Assembly: GCA_037783415.1 (NCBI GenBank)
Contig: JAZGTN010000069.1
Span: 930,001 to 994,000 of the forward strand
Length of the DNA stretch: 64,000 nt
Direction of reading: 5' to 3'
Source of the DNA: Leptasterias polaris
Taxonomy: Eukaryota > Echinodermata > Asteroidea > Forcipulatida > Asteriidae
Numbering within the stretch: the stretch's first letter is position 1; every line of letters begins with the position of its first letter. This document shows positions 11,901 to 23,921 of this stretch, in pieces. The notes beneath the pieces were generated by a model. The model saw nothing but the letters and a program-made list of their open reading frames with translations, was not told where the DNA came from and ran no database searches. Made by a program: the position numbers and the translations under genes.

Positions 11901-14900
11901 TGGTAAAACCACCAGTATCTTGTGTCTTTGCCGAGCCTTGCTAGGCCCAGACTACAAGGAAGCTGTTCTAGAAATGAATGCCTCAAATGACAGGTATGTT
12001 TGGTCAAATCAAGTTACATCTATTGTGTATGGAGTTGATAGAGTATTACCATAAAAGGTTATTAATGTTGTTTTTACCCTTACACCAATGTGTATTAAAC
12101 ACTGTATACTCCGTACTTTCCCGAGGTCTGTGAAATAAATCCAGGGCAAATCACTCAGGTGGGATTCAAACCCTCGACTTTTGCATTGCTAGAGCAGATG
12201 TCTTACCACTGCACTAAAGTTTATGTCTCATTGTTGTAAAGGGCAAGGCAATTTTTTACATCTCCATGAGGGAAATAACAATTTGATTGGAACATTTAAA
12301 AGGTCACTCAAGATAATGACATTGGGCAAAGAGGCAGTTGCCTCCATGGCCTCTGTGAGTTATCAAGCCTGCTGCTGCCTTGTGTACAATTTCAGTTTTA
12401 AACTTAACACAGCCATAAACTACGTTAAACTGCCTGACTGATTGAGAAAGCTACAAAAGTGTTGTGAGTCAGGAGCAAAGGTTTAACAATAATCTTAAAG
12501 AAATATTTTATGGTGTTTGTTATTGTTATTTGAATGAGCAGACAGGGAATGGTTCCTGCAAGTGCAACATATTTATTATCTCTCAAAGTCGTTTGATTTT
12601 GTATACTTTTTCAGGGGCATCGATGTAGTCAGGAACAAGATAAAGACATTTGCACAGAAGAAGGTTACATTGCCTAAAGGTCGTCATAAGGTCATCATTC
12701 TGGATGAAGCAGATAGGTAAACATCACTGCCCAGTTTCATAAAACAGACCAGTTTGATAAACAACCTTTTAACTAGGAACCAGTTTGAATGACATGGCAT
12801 TTTGGTTGGTAACCTGTTTTGGCTTGAGCAATATTTTTCTTGGCTAAGCCTTTTTTGTGCTAAACCCAGGGCCCAATTTCATAGAGCTGCTTAAGCAGAA
12901 AATAATGCTTAAACTTTTCAGCTAAGCACAAATAAGCAGGATACCAGTTACAAATTGTACATGTAATATGGTATGTTGGCTGGTAACCTTAATCTGGTAA
13001 GCATAATTTTGTTGTGCTTAGCATCTTTTTGTGCTTGAGTAGCTCTATGAAATTGGGCCCAGCTGTGTAAAATTGGGCTGTGGACTATTGGCCCGAATCT
13101 TTTGAACAATATTCTTTTTGGAATTCCTGTAGGGTTAATGGGAGACTTACCAGTAATTCTTGAGAACAATGGGTTTAGCTGGTAAGTTTGCTGCCACCTA
13201 GTGTCCCCAAAAGTCTCCTGTTGGTTTGTTCCTTGTATTTACGCTAAAAATTTACCATTACTTCTCTAAGATAAAATGTCTTTTAGAAACTAAGGTTAGC
13301 CAGGCCAGATGCTTCGTTTTGAAATGATTGAGGGCACCAATGCATTTTCTCTTGGGTAAATGTCACCTCTATGAGGAAATTGTGAATTTTGATTCTAACA
13401 TTTCAAGGGCATGGCTCGAATTTTACACTGGATCGCAGGCCCGAGGCCAGTGATTTTAGTGTTGGGCCAGTAAACTCAAAACCTGACAAGTTTGTCAGTC
13501 TTGTGTTTTTCAACTTACATTGTAATAACAACAACCTCACTGTGTAATATCTTACACATGAACAAATTATGATCAGATGTTGACTTTTGGTCTGATAAAT
13601 ACCTTTTGATTCTGTTGAGAAACAAAGTACATGTATACTATTATGAAAGATAAGATCAATCTCCTCTTGCATGTCTTGTGCCAGCAATTTTTTTCTCATA
13701 TTGAATCTGGAATTGTAAAAAAAAATTCTGGTCCAGTAAATATATGGAGCTATATAAGCCGTGTGGTGTTGTGGACCCCCCCCCCCCCCCAATTCAAGCC
13801 CTAGAGGGGCACCAAGGCAAGGCAAAGTATCTGGCCTGGTTAGAAGTGGCATCATGTATGGTATAAAATTGTGGTAGCTCTGAAAAGAACCGATGGTGTG
13901 ACAGCTCAATATTTTGATCAATACTCTGGACTTTGATCATCTTTTTTTCATCTGAAGATGACCATAAAATCACCCAGCTCCAGGGCTTGAATTTGAAGGA
14001 AAATTTCACAAGACAGCAGGGCTTCTAGCTTGAAATTTTTACTGGACCGGAATTTTTTTCACAAGACCAGATTCAAAATGACAACACAGTTTTAACATAA
14101 ACTGAATTGTTGTTTTTAGAAGAAAAGATTGATTGCATTTGTATTATGGGTTTCAAGTAGACTTTGGTACTTAACATAATTGAAAGATATTTATTAGACT
14201 CAAAATCTAGTTGAGCATAATTTGTTTTGATGAAGATTGATAATCATAAGACCGCCGGACTTGTCCAGTTGTGAGTTTACTGGCCCGACACTAAAATCAC
14301 TGGCCTCGGGCCAGCGGTCCAGTGTAAAATTCGAGCCCTGAGCTCTTAAAATAAATAGTTGTATAATGTTACAGCAATTCTTCATTGCTAGGACGTTTTC
14401 CAGCACCCAGTTTCAAATCCTACTTAAAAGGTCTTGACTCCTCCTTGCAGTATGACCGGTGGAGCCCAGCAGGCCATGCGACGCACCATGGAAATCTACT
14501 CAAAGACAACACGGTTTGCTCTTGCCTGTAATACCTCAGACAAGATCATTGAGCCGATCCAATCACGGTGTGCAGTCTTGAGGTACTCCCGCCTGAGTGA
14601 CAAACAGCTCCTCCATCGGCTAATAGAGGTTGGAGAGAAGGAAGGAATAGAATGCACGGATGACGGCCTGGAGGCAATCATCTATACAGCACAGGGGGAC
14701 ATGAGACAGGTAAATCCAATCTTAGGTGAACGACCCTGTGACTTTATCTAACACATGTAGATGAAAAAATTTCTGCTGTGGAAAAGGAAGTGGGAAAATC
14801 AGGCTTTGAGAGGGCAGGGCAATTTTCATTTTGCAAAGGGGCAAAATATTTAAGTCTATAGACCTTTCTATTGCAACGTCACAGCCCAAGTTTTTGCCAA

Positions 14901-17900
14901 TCGAGGTTGGAAAACTATGGAAAGCCATAACTGCAAATCAAAAACAGAAAGTCATAGTTTGTAGCAATGTTACACAAATATTCCAAAATAGTGTTGAAAT
15001 TGTTGGAAAAAATCAACAAATCATGGGAGGTATTTTAGTTCATGAGTCTTTGCAGTAAATGTTGAATTTGGTCACAATCTTGTTTTGCTAACATTCGACC
15101 GTCCATGCTTATGTTTATCAACAATGGAAAGGTCTATTGGGGACTTTTGAAAGGGCACCAAGGTCAAGATCAGGGGCAACAGAGGTCATGGTCTCTATGG
15201 CCTCTGTGTAATCCCAGGCCTGGGACAACCAGTTCTGTGTTTTGCAAATTTTATGCTTAAGACAAAGTCCACAATTGATTGTTAGTTCTAACATCCCAGT
15301 TCTATTTTCTTTCAGAATTTTTTTTCTGTCTGGGTGAATCTTGTCAAAGTAAAGGAAGTAGCATTCAAGGAACCCTCATGTCAATCTTTTTTATTTCAAT
15401 TGCGGCAATCAAAATAAGCCTAATGATTATGAACATGCACTTCATCATGTTTTTCATTGTTTTCACCAAAATGTGACCACTGATTTTGATAAATTTTCCT
15501 AGCTTGGATGTCTTGTGTGTTTATTGAAAATCAGAGAGTGGGAATAAGTACTTTAATGTTCAAAAATTTACTATCCCTTTATTTAAGCTATTCTCAGTGG
15601 CGGCACCAGACCTGTTAATCTGGGGGGGCAAGAGGGGGGCAAACTTAAATTTAGGGGGGGGCAAACTTAAATTTAGGGGGGGCAAACAAAAATCTATAGT
15701 GTAATTTTGTACTGCAGAAAAGCATTGACTTACCACTTTGACGGACTTGCACCATCTGGGACTTACACCATCTGGGACATTTACGTCAATATTAACTTCA
15801 ATCCTGGGGTGTTTGTGTTTGGGTTCAGGATTCTCATCGCTAGATTCAGAATCAGATCTGTGCCTATCATCATGGGATGGAGGTTGTTTGGATTTCTTGC
15901 AAAACTTTCTAATATCCATTTTAACTAACTGTTTTACCAACGTGTTTAAGTGCAACAACTAGCAGTAGGCATAATACAGCACTCCACGTGAACATCAAGT
16001 TTATGTCGTGTGTACTGTATAAGCCTACAATTCACTCCAGAAATAAGATTTTGCACTGTGTGAATTTGACGTGTTGTGCAAACTGCGTTTACAATGGCTG
16101 CTTGCGGTTTTGGGCAGACAATGCATTTCTATTTGTAGCAAGTTTCCAAGCTTGTACAGATAAATAAATCCACATTTTATTAACATTGCCGGAGATGGAA
16201 AGTGTATTGGGCTTTTTTGATGGTGCCAGCTAATTATGATGGATGAAATTGAGTTTATTATTTACAGCGCAAACAACATTGTAACAAATTGGGTGCAATG
16301 GTTTGGGATTAAACTCAATTTCCGCCATCGGGGAAAAAACTGGGGGGGGGGGGGGCCAAAAAAATAACTGGGGGGGGCAGTTCCCCCCCCCGTAGCGCCG
16401 CCGCTGGCTATTCTGTGCATTTTGGCCCAGAAGGTGTATCACTAAGTACAAAAGCTAACTGAAGTAAAGCCAACTGGTTGACATTTTCCCCATGAACTTC
16501 ACAGTTTCTCCATTCAAAATCTTAAAGACATATTTGATGGAGTTTGTTGTTATTTGAATGAGCAGACAGGGGAATGGTTCCTGCAACATATTTATTTTCT
16601 CCCAAAATTGTTTGATTTAACAGAAAAAGAGAGGAAGTTTGTTTATGGCTTAGGCCGTTTTGTAATTGGTGGCTACAGCTAGGGCTACGAATGTTGGTAC
16701 GGTTATTGCAAAGGATTTACCATACTTCAACACATGATGATGCGGAAATCTAGCCGTAGCCGTAGTGTAGCCACCATTTCGAACACAGCCATAGTTTTTG
16801 TAATTTTGTAATAATAACAATAATAACTAGTTCTTATATAGCGCATTTTACAATAATGTCTCAATGCGCTTTACATTAGTGCCCTGGTCATTGGGCCAAT
16901 AACATTCCTTTAATCTTTCTCAGCTCCCTGGGGGGTATACAGCCCTGGGCTGCCGTGGTGTTCCGAAGGCTTTTTCAAACACAATATCAACCTCTACCCT
17001 TGCAGGTACCCATTTATACCCCTGGGTGAAGAGAAGCAATTATAGCAAAGTGTCTTGCTCAAGGACACAAGCGTCATGACCGGGACTCGAACCCACACCC
17101 CGATGACTAAACCACCAGAACTTGAATCCGATGCTCTTAACCACTCGGCCATGACACGCTATGAATTTGTATCTCTTTGTATTTCCAGGCAATAAATAAT
17201 ATGCAGTCAACACATTCTGGTTTTGGTCTTGTGAACAGCGAAAACGTCTTCAAAGTAAGTCTATCCCAAGAGAGTTTGTTTTTCTTTAGTGAACCAATTA
17301 AGTATGGTTCCCAATGCACCTTACTTTGAAAGAGTCATGCTAATCAGGGACCAGACTCATTGATTAGACATTGCACCTTTAAGGTATGGTACATTGCTGG
17401 AAAAATAAATGATATAGAATTTGTTTGTATTTGAATAACTGGAAATTGTTGCCTTCATAAGTGTTTGTGTCTGAAATACTAAATATCATTTGATATTGGT
17501 TGATATTGCAATTCTTTTGATGCTATTGATAAATCATTCTGTATTATAAAACACTAGTTGATATATTGCATTTTTAAATGTATGTGTGATTTTTTTTACT
17601 GTTTGCATATGTGCTACTTTATAATTACAAATGATATATTGTGCTATTCTTGACAGTTGATCATTTTATGGCACTTGATAACTGCATTCTTGTTATTGTG
17701 TGTTTTTCAAATCAGTGCATTTTTATTTCCCCACAGGTTGTGCATTATTTGCTTGTCTTTCATATTGAATTGAATACTATTCTGTATTATTGATTGATAA
17801 TGTCTCCTTTACCTGATCATCTGTTTTACTCTTCTCCATTCAAGGCCTTGCCTTCTGCCTCTCTTAAATGTTCTTCCCCCCTTTCTCTCTATACATTTAC

Positions 17901-19446
17901 TTCAACTCAAATTTGTAATTGAGGCATTTTTCCAACTACTATATGTGTATCATGATTTGAAATTTACAAATGACTGTTCTTTATGTCTTTTTGATGCTAG
18001 AATGATGTATATTTTTAATAATGACGAGTCATATAAACATTTATGACTTGATATTGAAGTGTATTGTTCAACTTTTGATTCGTTCATGTTTCTCTTTTTA
18101 TGCCATGTTTCTATTTTTGATGCTAGAAAGATATATGCATTTAATGATGAGTCATATCAACAGTTTGTGAACTGTTATTGAAATGTTTTTTCAACTTTTG
18201 ATTCAGCCATGTTTCCATTTTTCTCATTTTCAAGAACTGTGTATCATAAATTTATTTTTGTTTTTTTCGTAATTTTTTGTGGCTAGAGAAACATTTTACT
18301 TAATCCAAAAACCAAACATTTTAATGGATTGATATTGATCTTTGTACTTACAATTCAAAGTTTTGATTTCTTGACATTTGCAACTTTTTCATATCATGAT
18401 TTGCCTTCTGTTAAATATGATGTTTCTGTGTACTGTCTTTTTGTTGCTACATAAGTATTTTGGCAATTGAGTAACCAAAAGTCGCACAAACAGTTTGAGT
18501 TCACCATGTTTAAAAAGCATTATCAAAATGAATTGTTCAAGAACAAGTAGTTTAATGGATGTTAATTTTTGCATCAGGGATAATGAATATAATTTTGTTT
18601 TACCCTACACGATGTGTGTTAAGCACAAGTAGTTTGAAAGCTTATTATAACAAGCGTTAACCTTTTTCGATAGATGCACATAATAGGCATTGTTGACAAG
18701 CTGGAAATAACATGAACACTGTTTTTTTTACAATTTATTTTTAAGGTTTGTGATGAGCCCCACCCTATCCTTATTAAGGATATGTTTACTAAATGTGTTG
18801 AGGGGAATATTGACAAAGCCTATGAGGTGATGGAACATATGTGGAGTATGGGGTACGCCCCGGAGGATATCATCTCAAATATGTTCAGGGTTTGTAAGAC
18901 GTTTGACATGGCAGAATATCTTAAATTGGAGTTTATCAAGGTGAGTTGGCTACTCTTGGTTTAAGTTTGTGAACCAGTCTGAACCAGTTCAAACTGGTCT
19001 TATCAAGTTGCTAATCACACTGAATGACTGAATCAATAGTCTACATGTAGTTTCATAGCAATAAAGCTATTGTAGTCTATTCTGGTTCAAACTGAAACAC
19101 TCCAGTCAAATATCAGTTGTGCTTGTGTTCTCCAATTCATATCTGGTCTAACCCTAAACTCTGGTTCAGAACTGTCATGTTCTGCTTTGTAAAGGGTTTT
19201 TGATACTTAGATTGTTTTCTTGAACAGTTTCCACGAACTTTTAATAACAGTTTTTCCAATTAATGTTTTTTAATTTATCATCTTATTCAATTTAATTTCA
19301 TCTGTTGCATTGTGTTGTACTTTCTGTTTCAGGAAATTGGGTTCACGCATATGAAAATAGCAGAGGGAGTAGGTTCACTGCTGCAACTCAGTGGTTTGCT
19401 TGCCAGGATGTGCCAGAAAGGGATGTTACCCCCTGAGGAATCATGA
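5934..19446 (+). CDS. RFC2: Replication factor C subunit 2 (clamp-loader ATPase), complete
   Basis: Eight exons (5934-6040, 10941-11052, 11887-11993, 12615-12716, 14451-14709, 17189-17254, 18746-18940, 19333-19446) join in phase to 353 codons plus TGA; human RFC2 has 354 residues. All introns are GT-AG. Landmarks: YELPWVEKYRP across exons 1-2; Walker A GPPGTGKT at residues 74-81; Walker B LDEAD at 138-142; the RFC-box arginine-finger motif SRC at 181-183; ending in the collar helices with [20 protein letters not shown]. The protein is one of four small subunits of the RFC complex, which opens and loads PCNA at primer-template junctions and also serves in Rad17- and Ctf18-type loaders in the nucleus. 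The start fits an acidic N-terminus (MEVDED) like that of vertebrates. Nearly all of the gene's length is transposon-filled intron. Confidence 0.97.
6041..8419. other. RFC2 intron 1, left part: AT-rich, nothing recognised
   Basis: I see A- and T-rich low-complexity runs, two GTACCCG(G/A)CAC matches near 6870 and 6948, and a GC-richer patch at 7140-7690 with overlapping open frames on both strands. None of these frames resembles a known protein and none shows convincing splice borders. Confidence 0.5.
8420..10249. mobile_element. 1.8-kb element with ~35-bp terminal inverted repeats
   Basis: The left end reads AGGCCATTCCAATTTTATTA and continues through GTTGGTTTACGGATT. The complement of the right end reads AGGCCGTTCCAATTTTATTA with the same continuation. 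A second, internal hairpin pairs ATTCTTGGGATTTGCACA (about 9124) with its complement near 9205-9222. No transposase frame is recognisable and I could not define a target duplication. It lies in RFC2 intron 1. Confidence 0.65.
12070..12222 (-). mobile_element. tRNA-derived SINE (second family), minus orientation
   Basis: The complement carries TGGTAAGACATCTGCTCTAG (A-box side) and GGTTTGAATCCCACC (B box), then the TGATTTGCCCTGGATT ... GTATACAGTGTTTAA tail shared with 49785-49918. It lies in RFC2 intron 3. Confidence 0.6.
12869..13060. repeat. GGGCCC-ended palindromic MITE, copy 3
   Basis: The ends GGGCCCAATTTCATAGAGCT and, inverted, GGGCCCAATTTCATAGAGCT are essentially perfect, making this the cleanest copy of the family. 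It lies in RFC2 intron 4. Confidence 0.8.
13413..14337. mobile_element. 0.9-kb element with long (~80-bp) terminal inverted repeats
   Basis: The left arm (13413-13490) begins GGCTCGAATTTTACACTGGA and passes through GGCCAGTGATTTTAGTGT. The complement of the right arm (about 14253-14337) repeats both blocks almost exactly. Shorter versions of the same GGGCTTGAATT-type motif occur inverted inside (about 13790 and 13982), so the element is a nest of palindromes. The minus-strand open frame at 13403-13921 only reads through it. It lies in RFC2 intron 4. Confidence 0.7.
14859..15136. repeat. TAGACC-type MITE (TAGACCTTTCTATTG ends)
   Basis: TAGACCTTTCTATTG at 14859 is matched, inverted, by CAATGGAAAGGTCTA ending at 15136. 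No coding capacity. It lies in RFC2 intron 5. Confidence 0.65.
15595..16406 (-). mobile_element. Internally deleted hAT DNA transposon with transposase N-terminal remnant
   Basis: The termini CAGTGGCGGC and, inverted, CAGCGGCGGC are hAT-like, and the 8-bp target duplication GCTATTCT is perfect on both sides (15587-15594 and 16407-16414). On the minus strand an ATG at 15919 opens a frame starting [14 protein letters not shown], then an acidic Ser/Glu stretch. This resembles the start of hAT-type (ZMYM/DUF4371-like) transposases from memory, but the frame is lost soon after and no catalytic region remains. G/C homopolymer runs lie at both ends. It sits in RFC2 intron 5. Confidence 0.8.
16652..16790. 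repeat. AGGCCGT-ended MITE, copy 1
   Basis: About 139 bp with inverted ends around GTAATTGGTGGCTAC and TGTAGCCACCATTTCGAACA. The copy at 49172-49301 has the same ends and internal GCACATGATGA-type block. It lies in RFC2 intron 5. Confidence 0.65.
16815..17160 (-). mobile_element. tRNA(Ser/Leu)-derived SINE with intact Pol III boxes
   Basis: On the minus strand, from 17158, it reads TGGCCGAGTGGTTAAGAG (A box) and GGTTCGAGTCC (perfect B box), then CCTTGAGCAAGACACTTTGC as at 1198. The tail end contains AATGCGCTTTACATTAG and its partial inverse. It stops about 30 bases before RFC2 exon 6, next to that exon's acceptor. Confidence 0.75.
17260..18740. repeat. RFC2 intron 6: AT-rich, with degenerate ~126-bp tandem units
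   Basis: The phrase TTTTTGATGCTAGAA recurs at about 17986 and 18116, each followed by GATGAGTCATAT-like and TTTTCAACTTTTGATTC blocks. Weaker echoes (TTTTTGTGGCTAGAGA, TTTTTGTTGCTACATA) follow near 18275 and 18437. Nothing else is seen in this intron. Confidence 0.5.
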
Positions 19447-20317
19447 ACATGCCATGGTGAACATTGACTTTAGAGACCCCTTGCACTGATGTCACACCTC
19501 TCCCGATGGTCTGCCATTTTGGGAGTCAAATTTCTTGTAAAGGTATAGTGCTGTGCACTAGTAATGTCTAAAATGGACACTGCCAAGTTATACACAGGGA
19601 ATCTGACTTCCAAAATGGAACAAAGATCTATTTTGAGTGAGGACATCAATCTGACTTCCAAAATGGAACAAACAAAGATCTATTTTGAGTGAGGACATCA
19701 AGTGAATAATGGCGATGTGCCAGGAATCAGGAAACCAATCCCTTACTAAGCTGTTTTTGTAACAATTGCTGCTCGATATGGGGCAGAGGGAGGCCCCCCC
19801 TCTATTGTGTCTTCATTGTGTTCTGGGAATCTCAGGAATTCTTTTGAGAATTTTAGGGGGGGTGCTTCTGTATACAAGAGGGAAGAGTGTGTTAGGGTTA
19901 GGGTTAGTTTGGGGGGGCCTCCCTCTGCCCCATATCGGGCATGGTATATTTTGTAAAGGACAGTACTCACTGATTGGTTCCTATCATCATGTTTTACGTG
20001 CACGAAGCAACTATGAGTGTAGTCTTGGTTCAAGATCCTCCTGTTATTGATATCCCAAGATCCATTGGTGAAGGTAATAGACTACATGAGTAGTGCTCTT
20101 TATCGGTGAGGAAATAACAACAGGAGCGTCATGAACCAAGACTTCCGAGTGCAAAGCAAGTGCTTTTGTATGGAACATTAATAAATGTATGTAATCGCAG
20201 AACAGACTTTTGAGTCCAATGTGTGATTCATCTGGACAATAATGAAGGTCTAACCTACAGTATCTACACATTTTTTACTTTACTGTCTTTTGGTGGGAAC
20301 TTTGCAGATATAATAAA
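19447..20317 (+). other. Probable RFC2 3' untranslated region with AATAAA signal
   Basis: The stop codon is followed by ~870 bases without a gene, ending at AATAAA (20312-20317), a plausible polyadenylation signal. Within it a ~48-bp unit beginning TCTGACTTCCAAAATGGAAC is duplicated in tandem (19602-19649 and 19650-19701), and a palindromic MITE follows. UTR status is inferred from position. Confidence 0.5.
19773..19940. repeat. Palindromic MITE in RFC2 3' region
   Basis: CGATATGGGGCAGAGGGAGG at the left pairs with its inverse CCTCCCTCTGCCCCATATCG at the right. Three tandem TTAGGG-type units (GTTAGGGTTAGGGTTAG) lie near the right arm. Arms are ~28 bp. Confidence 0.75.
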
Positions 20318-20319
20318 GT

Positions 20320-22859
20320 AACATCCTGACATTGAATCCCAGACTTGTTAGCTTATTGAATATTCTAAGAAATGAAATAAAAATATAACTAGCGAACAGT
20401 AAGGAATCTTATAAAGATCTGTTTTTATTTCTGCATGCATTTAAAAACAAACCAACAGGTCGATTTCAAAAGATAAGCAGCTGCCATCTACATGTATTTA
20501 TTTAAAACAATGACAACGTGTTTAAAAAAATGAGAAATTGCACAATATTGTTGCTAGTTTATCAAGGTAAACACATGGGGCTAGCTGTAACACATCTTTT
20601 TGAAAACTCTTTTCCTTGTGCTTTTGAGGGGATATTTTCCTTCTAAGTATGCTTGAGGAATTATTTTTCTTCAAGTTAATTGTTTTTATTTCAATCTCTA
20701 CTTGTGCGTCTCGTGATGTAGTCTTCTATGTTGGGTAGTTTGTGAAGCGACTATTTTTGTAGCATACTTTGTCTACTGAGGTGGTAAGTTTTTTGTTGAC
20801 AGATATATACAAATAAAAACAGTTTACAACTTTCTTTGCTAGCTTGTATATTTTTAACCAGACGTTGCTTAATATTATCATTTAGACAGTTATTAGTATC
20901 AATCAGTAGTTGGTTCATTGGAGAATTTGATATAAAATATGAATGACTTATGAAGATGGTTCTTTTATACGACAATCACATGCTAACGTACCGCTGGCTT
21001 ATATTGTACGAAATCTTAAACAAGTACTATATGCCGCCGGCGGTGTCTGACTGTTCGATTCCCGGTACTGCGTGCGAGTCCTTGGGACTATAATTGCTGT
21101 TCCTTCAGATAGGACGGGACGTTTAGGTCCCGTGTGTTGCGTCTGCACTCTTACCCCGCTATTTATGGATTGATTGTCAGTAGAATGCGCCACATCACAC
21201 TATAAACCAAGTCAAACTTCGCATACACCTGTCTTTAAAATAAGCGCGAAAATAAAGCGATATTTAAGTAATGATATTAATAAGAAGCAAGGGCGTCGAT
21301 GGGTGGGGGACACGGGGACACGTTTCACCCACTTTTTAGACTGGGGGGGGACAGCATATCAGATGTCCCCCCCCCCCCCCCCCCCCACTTTTTGATTGAC
21401 TGTTCATTAGAAATATGCAACAACATATAAAAATATACACCATTTTCTAGATTTAATATTTCATTACGATTTTTGTTCAAATAAAAGTATAGCGAACAAA
21501 CGGTGAAATGTTTTCTTCGTTTTCATCTTTTGTTCTGATGGACCACGCGCAGAACCGTATTTTGGGTCTATTTCCGTTTCTAATACAGACAATTGACGAC
21601 AAGTTTCGTCCAAGACATGAACGCCAAAATCCCGCTTACATACCTTGTTAGCATTCAAGTTATGCGTCGTTTGTGTATGCTATCATGTACATGTACATTA
21701 ACATCCCTCCACAAAGGATGTCTGTGTGTGCGCGCACGTGCAAATGTGTTACATTTGTTTACCATCGCACAATGCACAAAATGTAGTAAAATCCATTAAA
21801 ATAAATAGGAGCAGTTTGGGCCATGACAAGATTTGTTGAAGAAGCAGTATTTTGTTTTTTTCGAAGAACTTCAAGCTGACACACTATAAACGCCGGACTC
21901 CCGAAGCATGTTTGTATTTGGTAGAATCTCGGTTTTACATAAGGGAAACCCAGGCCCAAACACCATTTCGGATGATGTTATTGTTAAATTAATTATCACC
22001 CCCTGTAACTCGCCTCCTGGTCAAACAAAAAATTGGGAACAAAAAGTGTAACACAGAAATTAAATGTAAAAGTAATGGTGTGGGGTGCAAATAATGTAAG
22101 ATGTATTTTGTCAATACTTGCTCGCCCGTCCCACCTACTTTTCAGTAGCGATCGAGGGGGGGAAATAAATAAATGTGAATAAATAATACCAAAACAATTC
22201 ATGGCTCGTTATGAATAAATACCACTAGGCCTATACAAAAATATAAATAATGTGTTATTGTGTACTTTGGTAAACAAACAATGTTCATATACTTTGTTTT
22301 ATTGAAGCATGGTACATGTAGTGTGAAAAGGAGTCGCATTAGGGTAAACAAATGTGGGGACATAATACAAGTTAATCAACAAATATTACAGCTTTTGTTA
22401 TGTTCTACTTTGGCTGTGCATGTTACAGAAGATGTGACATTTATTAGAATGATTTGATCATGTCTCTTTTGATTCTCAGCTGTTTTCAGTGTTGTGAGAA
22501 TACTTGAAATGCAAACTTGTTTTCTCCGTTCCTGTCTTTCTTTCTCTTGTTCTCTTGGATGGGACCTCACGGTGAAATGCGCTAGGCCGAGGGCTATAAT
22601 TATAAGAACCGTCTATATTCTTGTTTATTATTAATTTTGGTTATAGTTAGATTGTGTAGGCTTCGTCGCGCAATTTTAGTTTGTCTGTTTCTCATGTATA
22701 AACAAACATTATAACTTCGAGTCGAAGTTTGATAACATACATGATTTGGGCTGGTTTTAAGAGTCGGACTCACAGCAGTAGACGCTACTACAATGTATAT
22801 ACTTTATTGTCTACTGACTAGACCTTAAACAAAAAAATGAGTAACCTTGTGCTCTATAC
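20320..22859. other. Intergenic region between RFC2 and PGRP-A, no gene seen
   Basis: Mostly AT-rich unique-looking sequence. A G/C-run segment at 21290-21390 (GTGGGGGACACGGGGACA, then a ~25-base C tract) resembles the homopolymer-flanked hAT ends elsewhere in the window but has no visible partner. I looked here for a last PGRP exon (GHRD and DCPG codons on the minus strand) and found none. Confidence 0.55.
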
Positions 22860-23249
22860 CTCTGCTAGATTGTAGTTCCCGATGATGGAGATGCCGATGG
22901 ACCTACTGTTAAAAGATGTAGCATGTGCCCCTTGGTTGTCCCAACCACGCCCTACATAAACCTTGTTATCGCCACCGATCAGAAAGTTGTACCCAATGTC
23001 ATCCCAATCTTGATAATAGATAACAAATAAAGAAAATGATTAAGCCATTGTTCAAAAGTTTCTTATTTAATAGGCGCATGGATGTGCGTGAGTGATGATG
23101 ATAATCATAAACGAGGCCTGTCTAATTCTCAGTTGAAAAAAGACTTTTATCTAACTTCAGACTTATTTAATCTGCCTGTGACAGAATTTTTTGGATGAAG
23201 CCTAAATTTCTCTTTTTCAAAAGCTCCTTTGAATCTATTCTAACCTCTA

Positions 23250-23422
23250 TAGACCTTATGCATTGACGTCACCAAGCCGCCATCTTAGAGGTAAACTGAT
23301 GATGAAACAATGGAAACGCGCTGATTTGTACGCGCGGCGCACAGGACTGACCAATGAACATCTTCCTTTTGACCTCTAGGTGAGGGCGCCCTACTCAAAT
23401 GACGTCATATGCATAAGGTCTA
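23250..23422. repeat. TAGACCTTATGCAT-ended MITE in PGRP-A intron
   Basis: TAGACCTTATGCATTGACGT at the left is matched, inverted, by ACGTCATATGCATAAGGTCT at the right; 173 bp, no coding capacity. Confidence 0.7.
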
Positions 23423-23532
23423 TTGGTCATCAAAAGGTTGGGTTATGTAAATTCAATTATTTTCAACATTATGCCTTATTATAATTATATGAGATCTATA
23501 TTATAGATCCAAGTTTCGGATCTTTTTGTTTA

Positions 23533-23562
23533 GCATTGACACCCCCCCCCCCCCCCCCCCGA
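23533..23562. repeat. Poly-C tract
   Basis: An uninterrupted C-run of about 20 bases. Such runs recur across the window (13778, 21368, 31281, and as G near 16340 and 32130). Confidence 0.85.
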
Positions 23563-23921
23563 CTAATTCTTACGTTTCGCATTAAAGGGAATGTATACGT
23601 TTGGTAATGACCCTGAACATTAATGGCAATACAAAATTACTTTGTAAGAAGTAGGCCTAGGCCTACAGCAGCTTTGGATAGTAGGCCTATAATGCATTAT
23701 TTTGAGAAAATTTTCACTTCGAAGTACTACGGTTATGGAAAAATATATCACTTTTTATCCTTCAAAAATTTGAATCCGAGAAGCGTTACGGCCGTAACGC
23801 TTCTCAGATTGTGTTCCTGCGTGGAAATATTCGCTCCGGTTTTTCGGTGATATCTCAAAAACGCGACCTTTTTGAAGTGACATTTTCACAGGTTAGTTTT
23901 ATTGTATGTACCTACATTGTA

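Noticed and set aside
13403..13921. 172-codon minus-strand frame in RFC2 intron 4
   Set aside because: It spans one arm and the core of an inverted-repeat element and shows no family features.
17080..17160. tRNA gene on the minus strand (good A and B boxes)
   Set aside because: The sequence lacks a proper acceptor stem and continues into a SINE body; it is a tRNA-derived SINE head.
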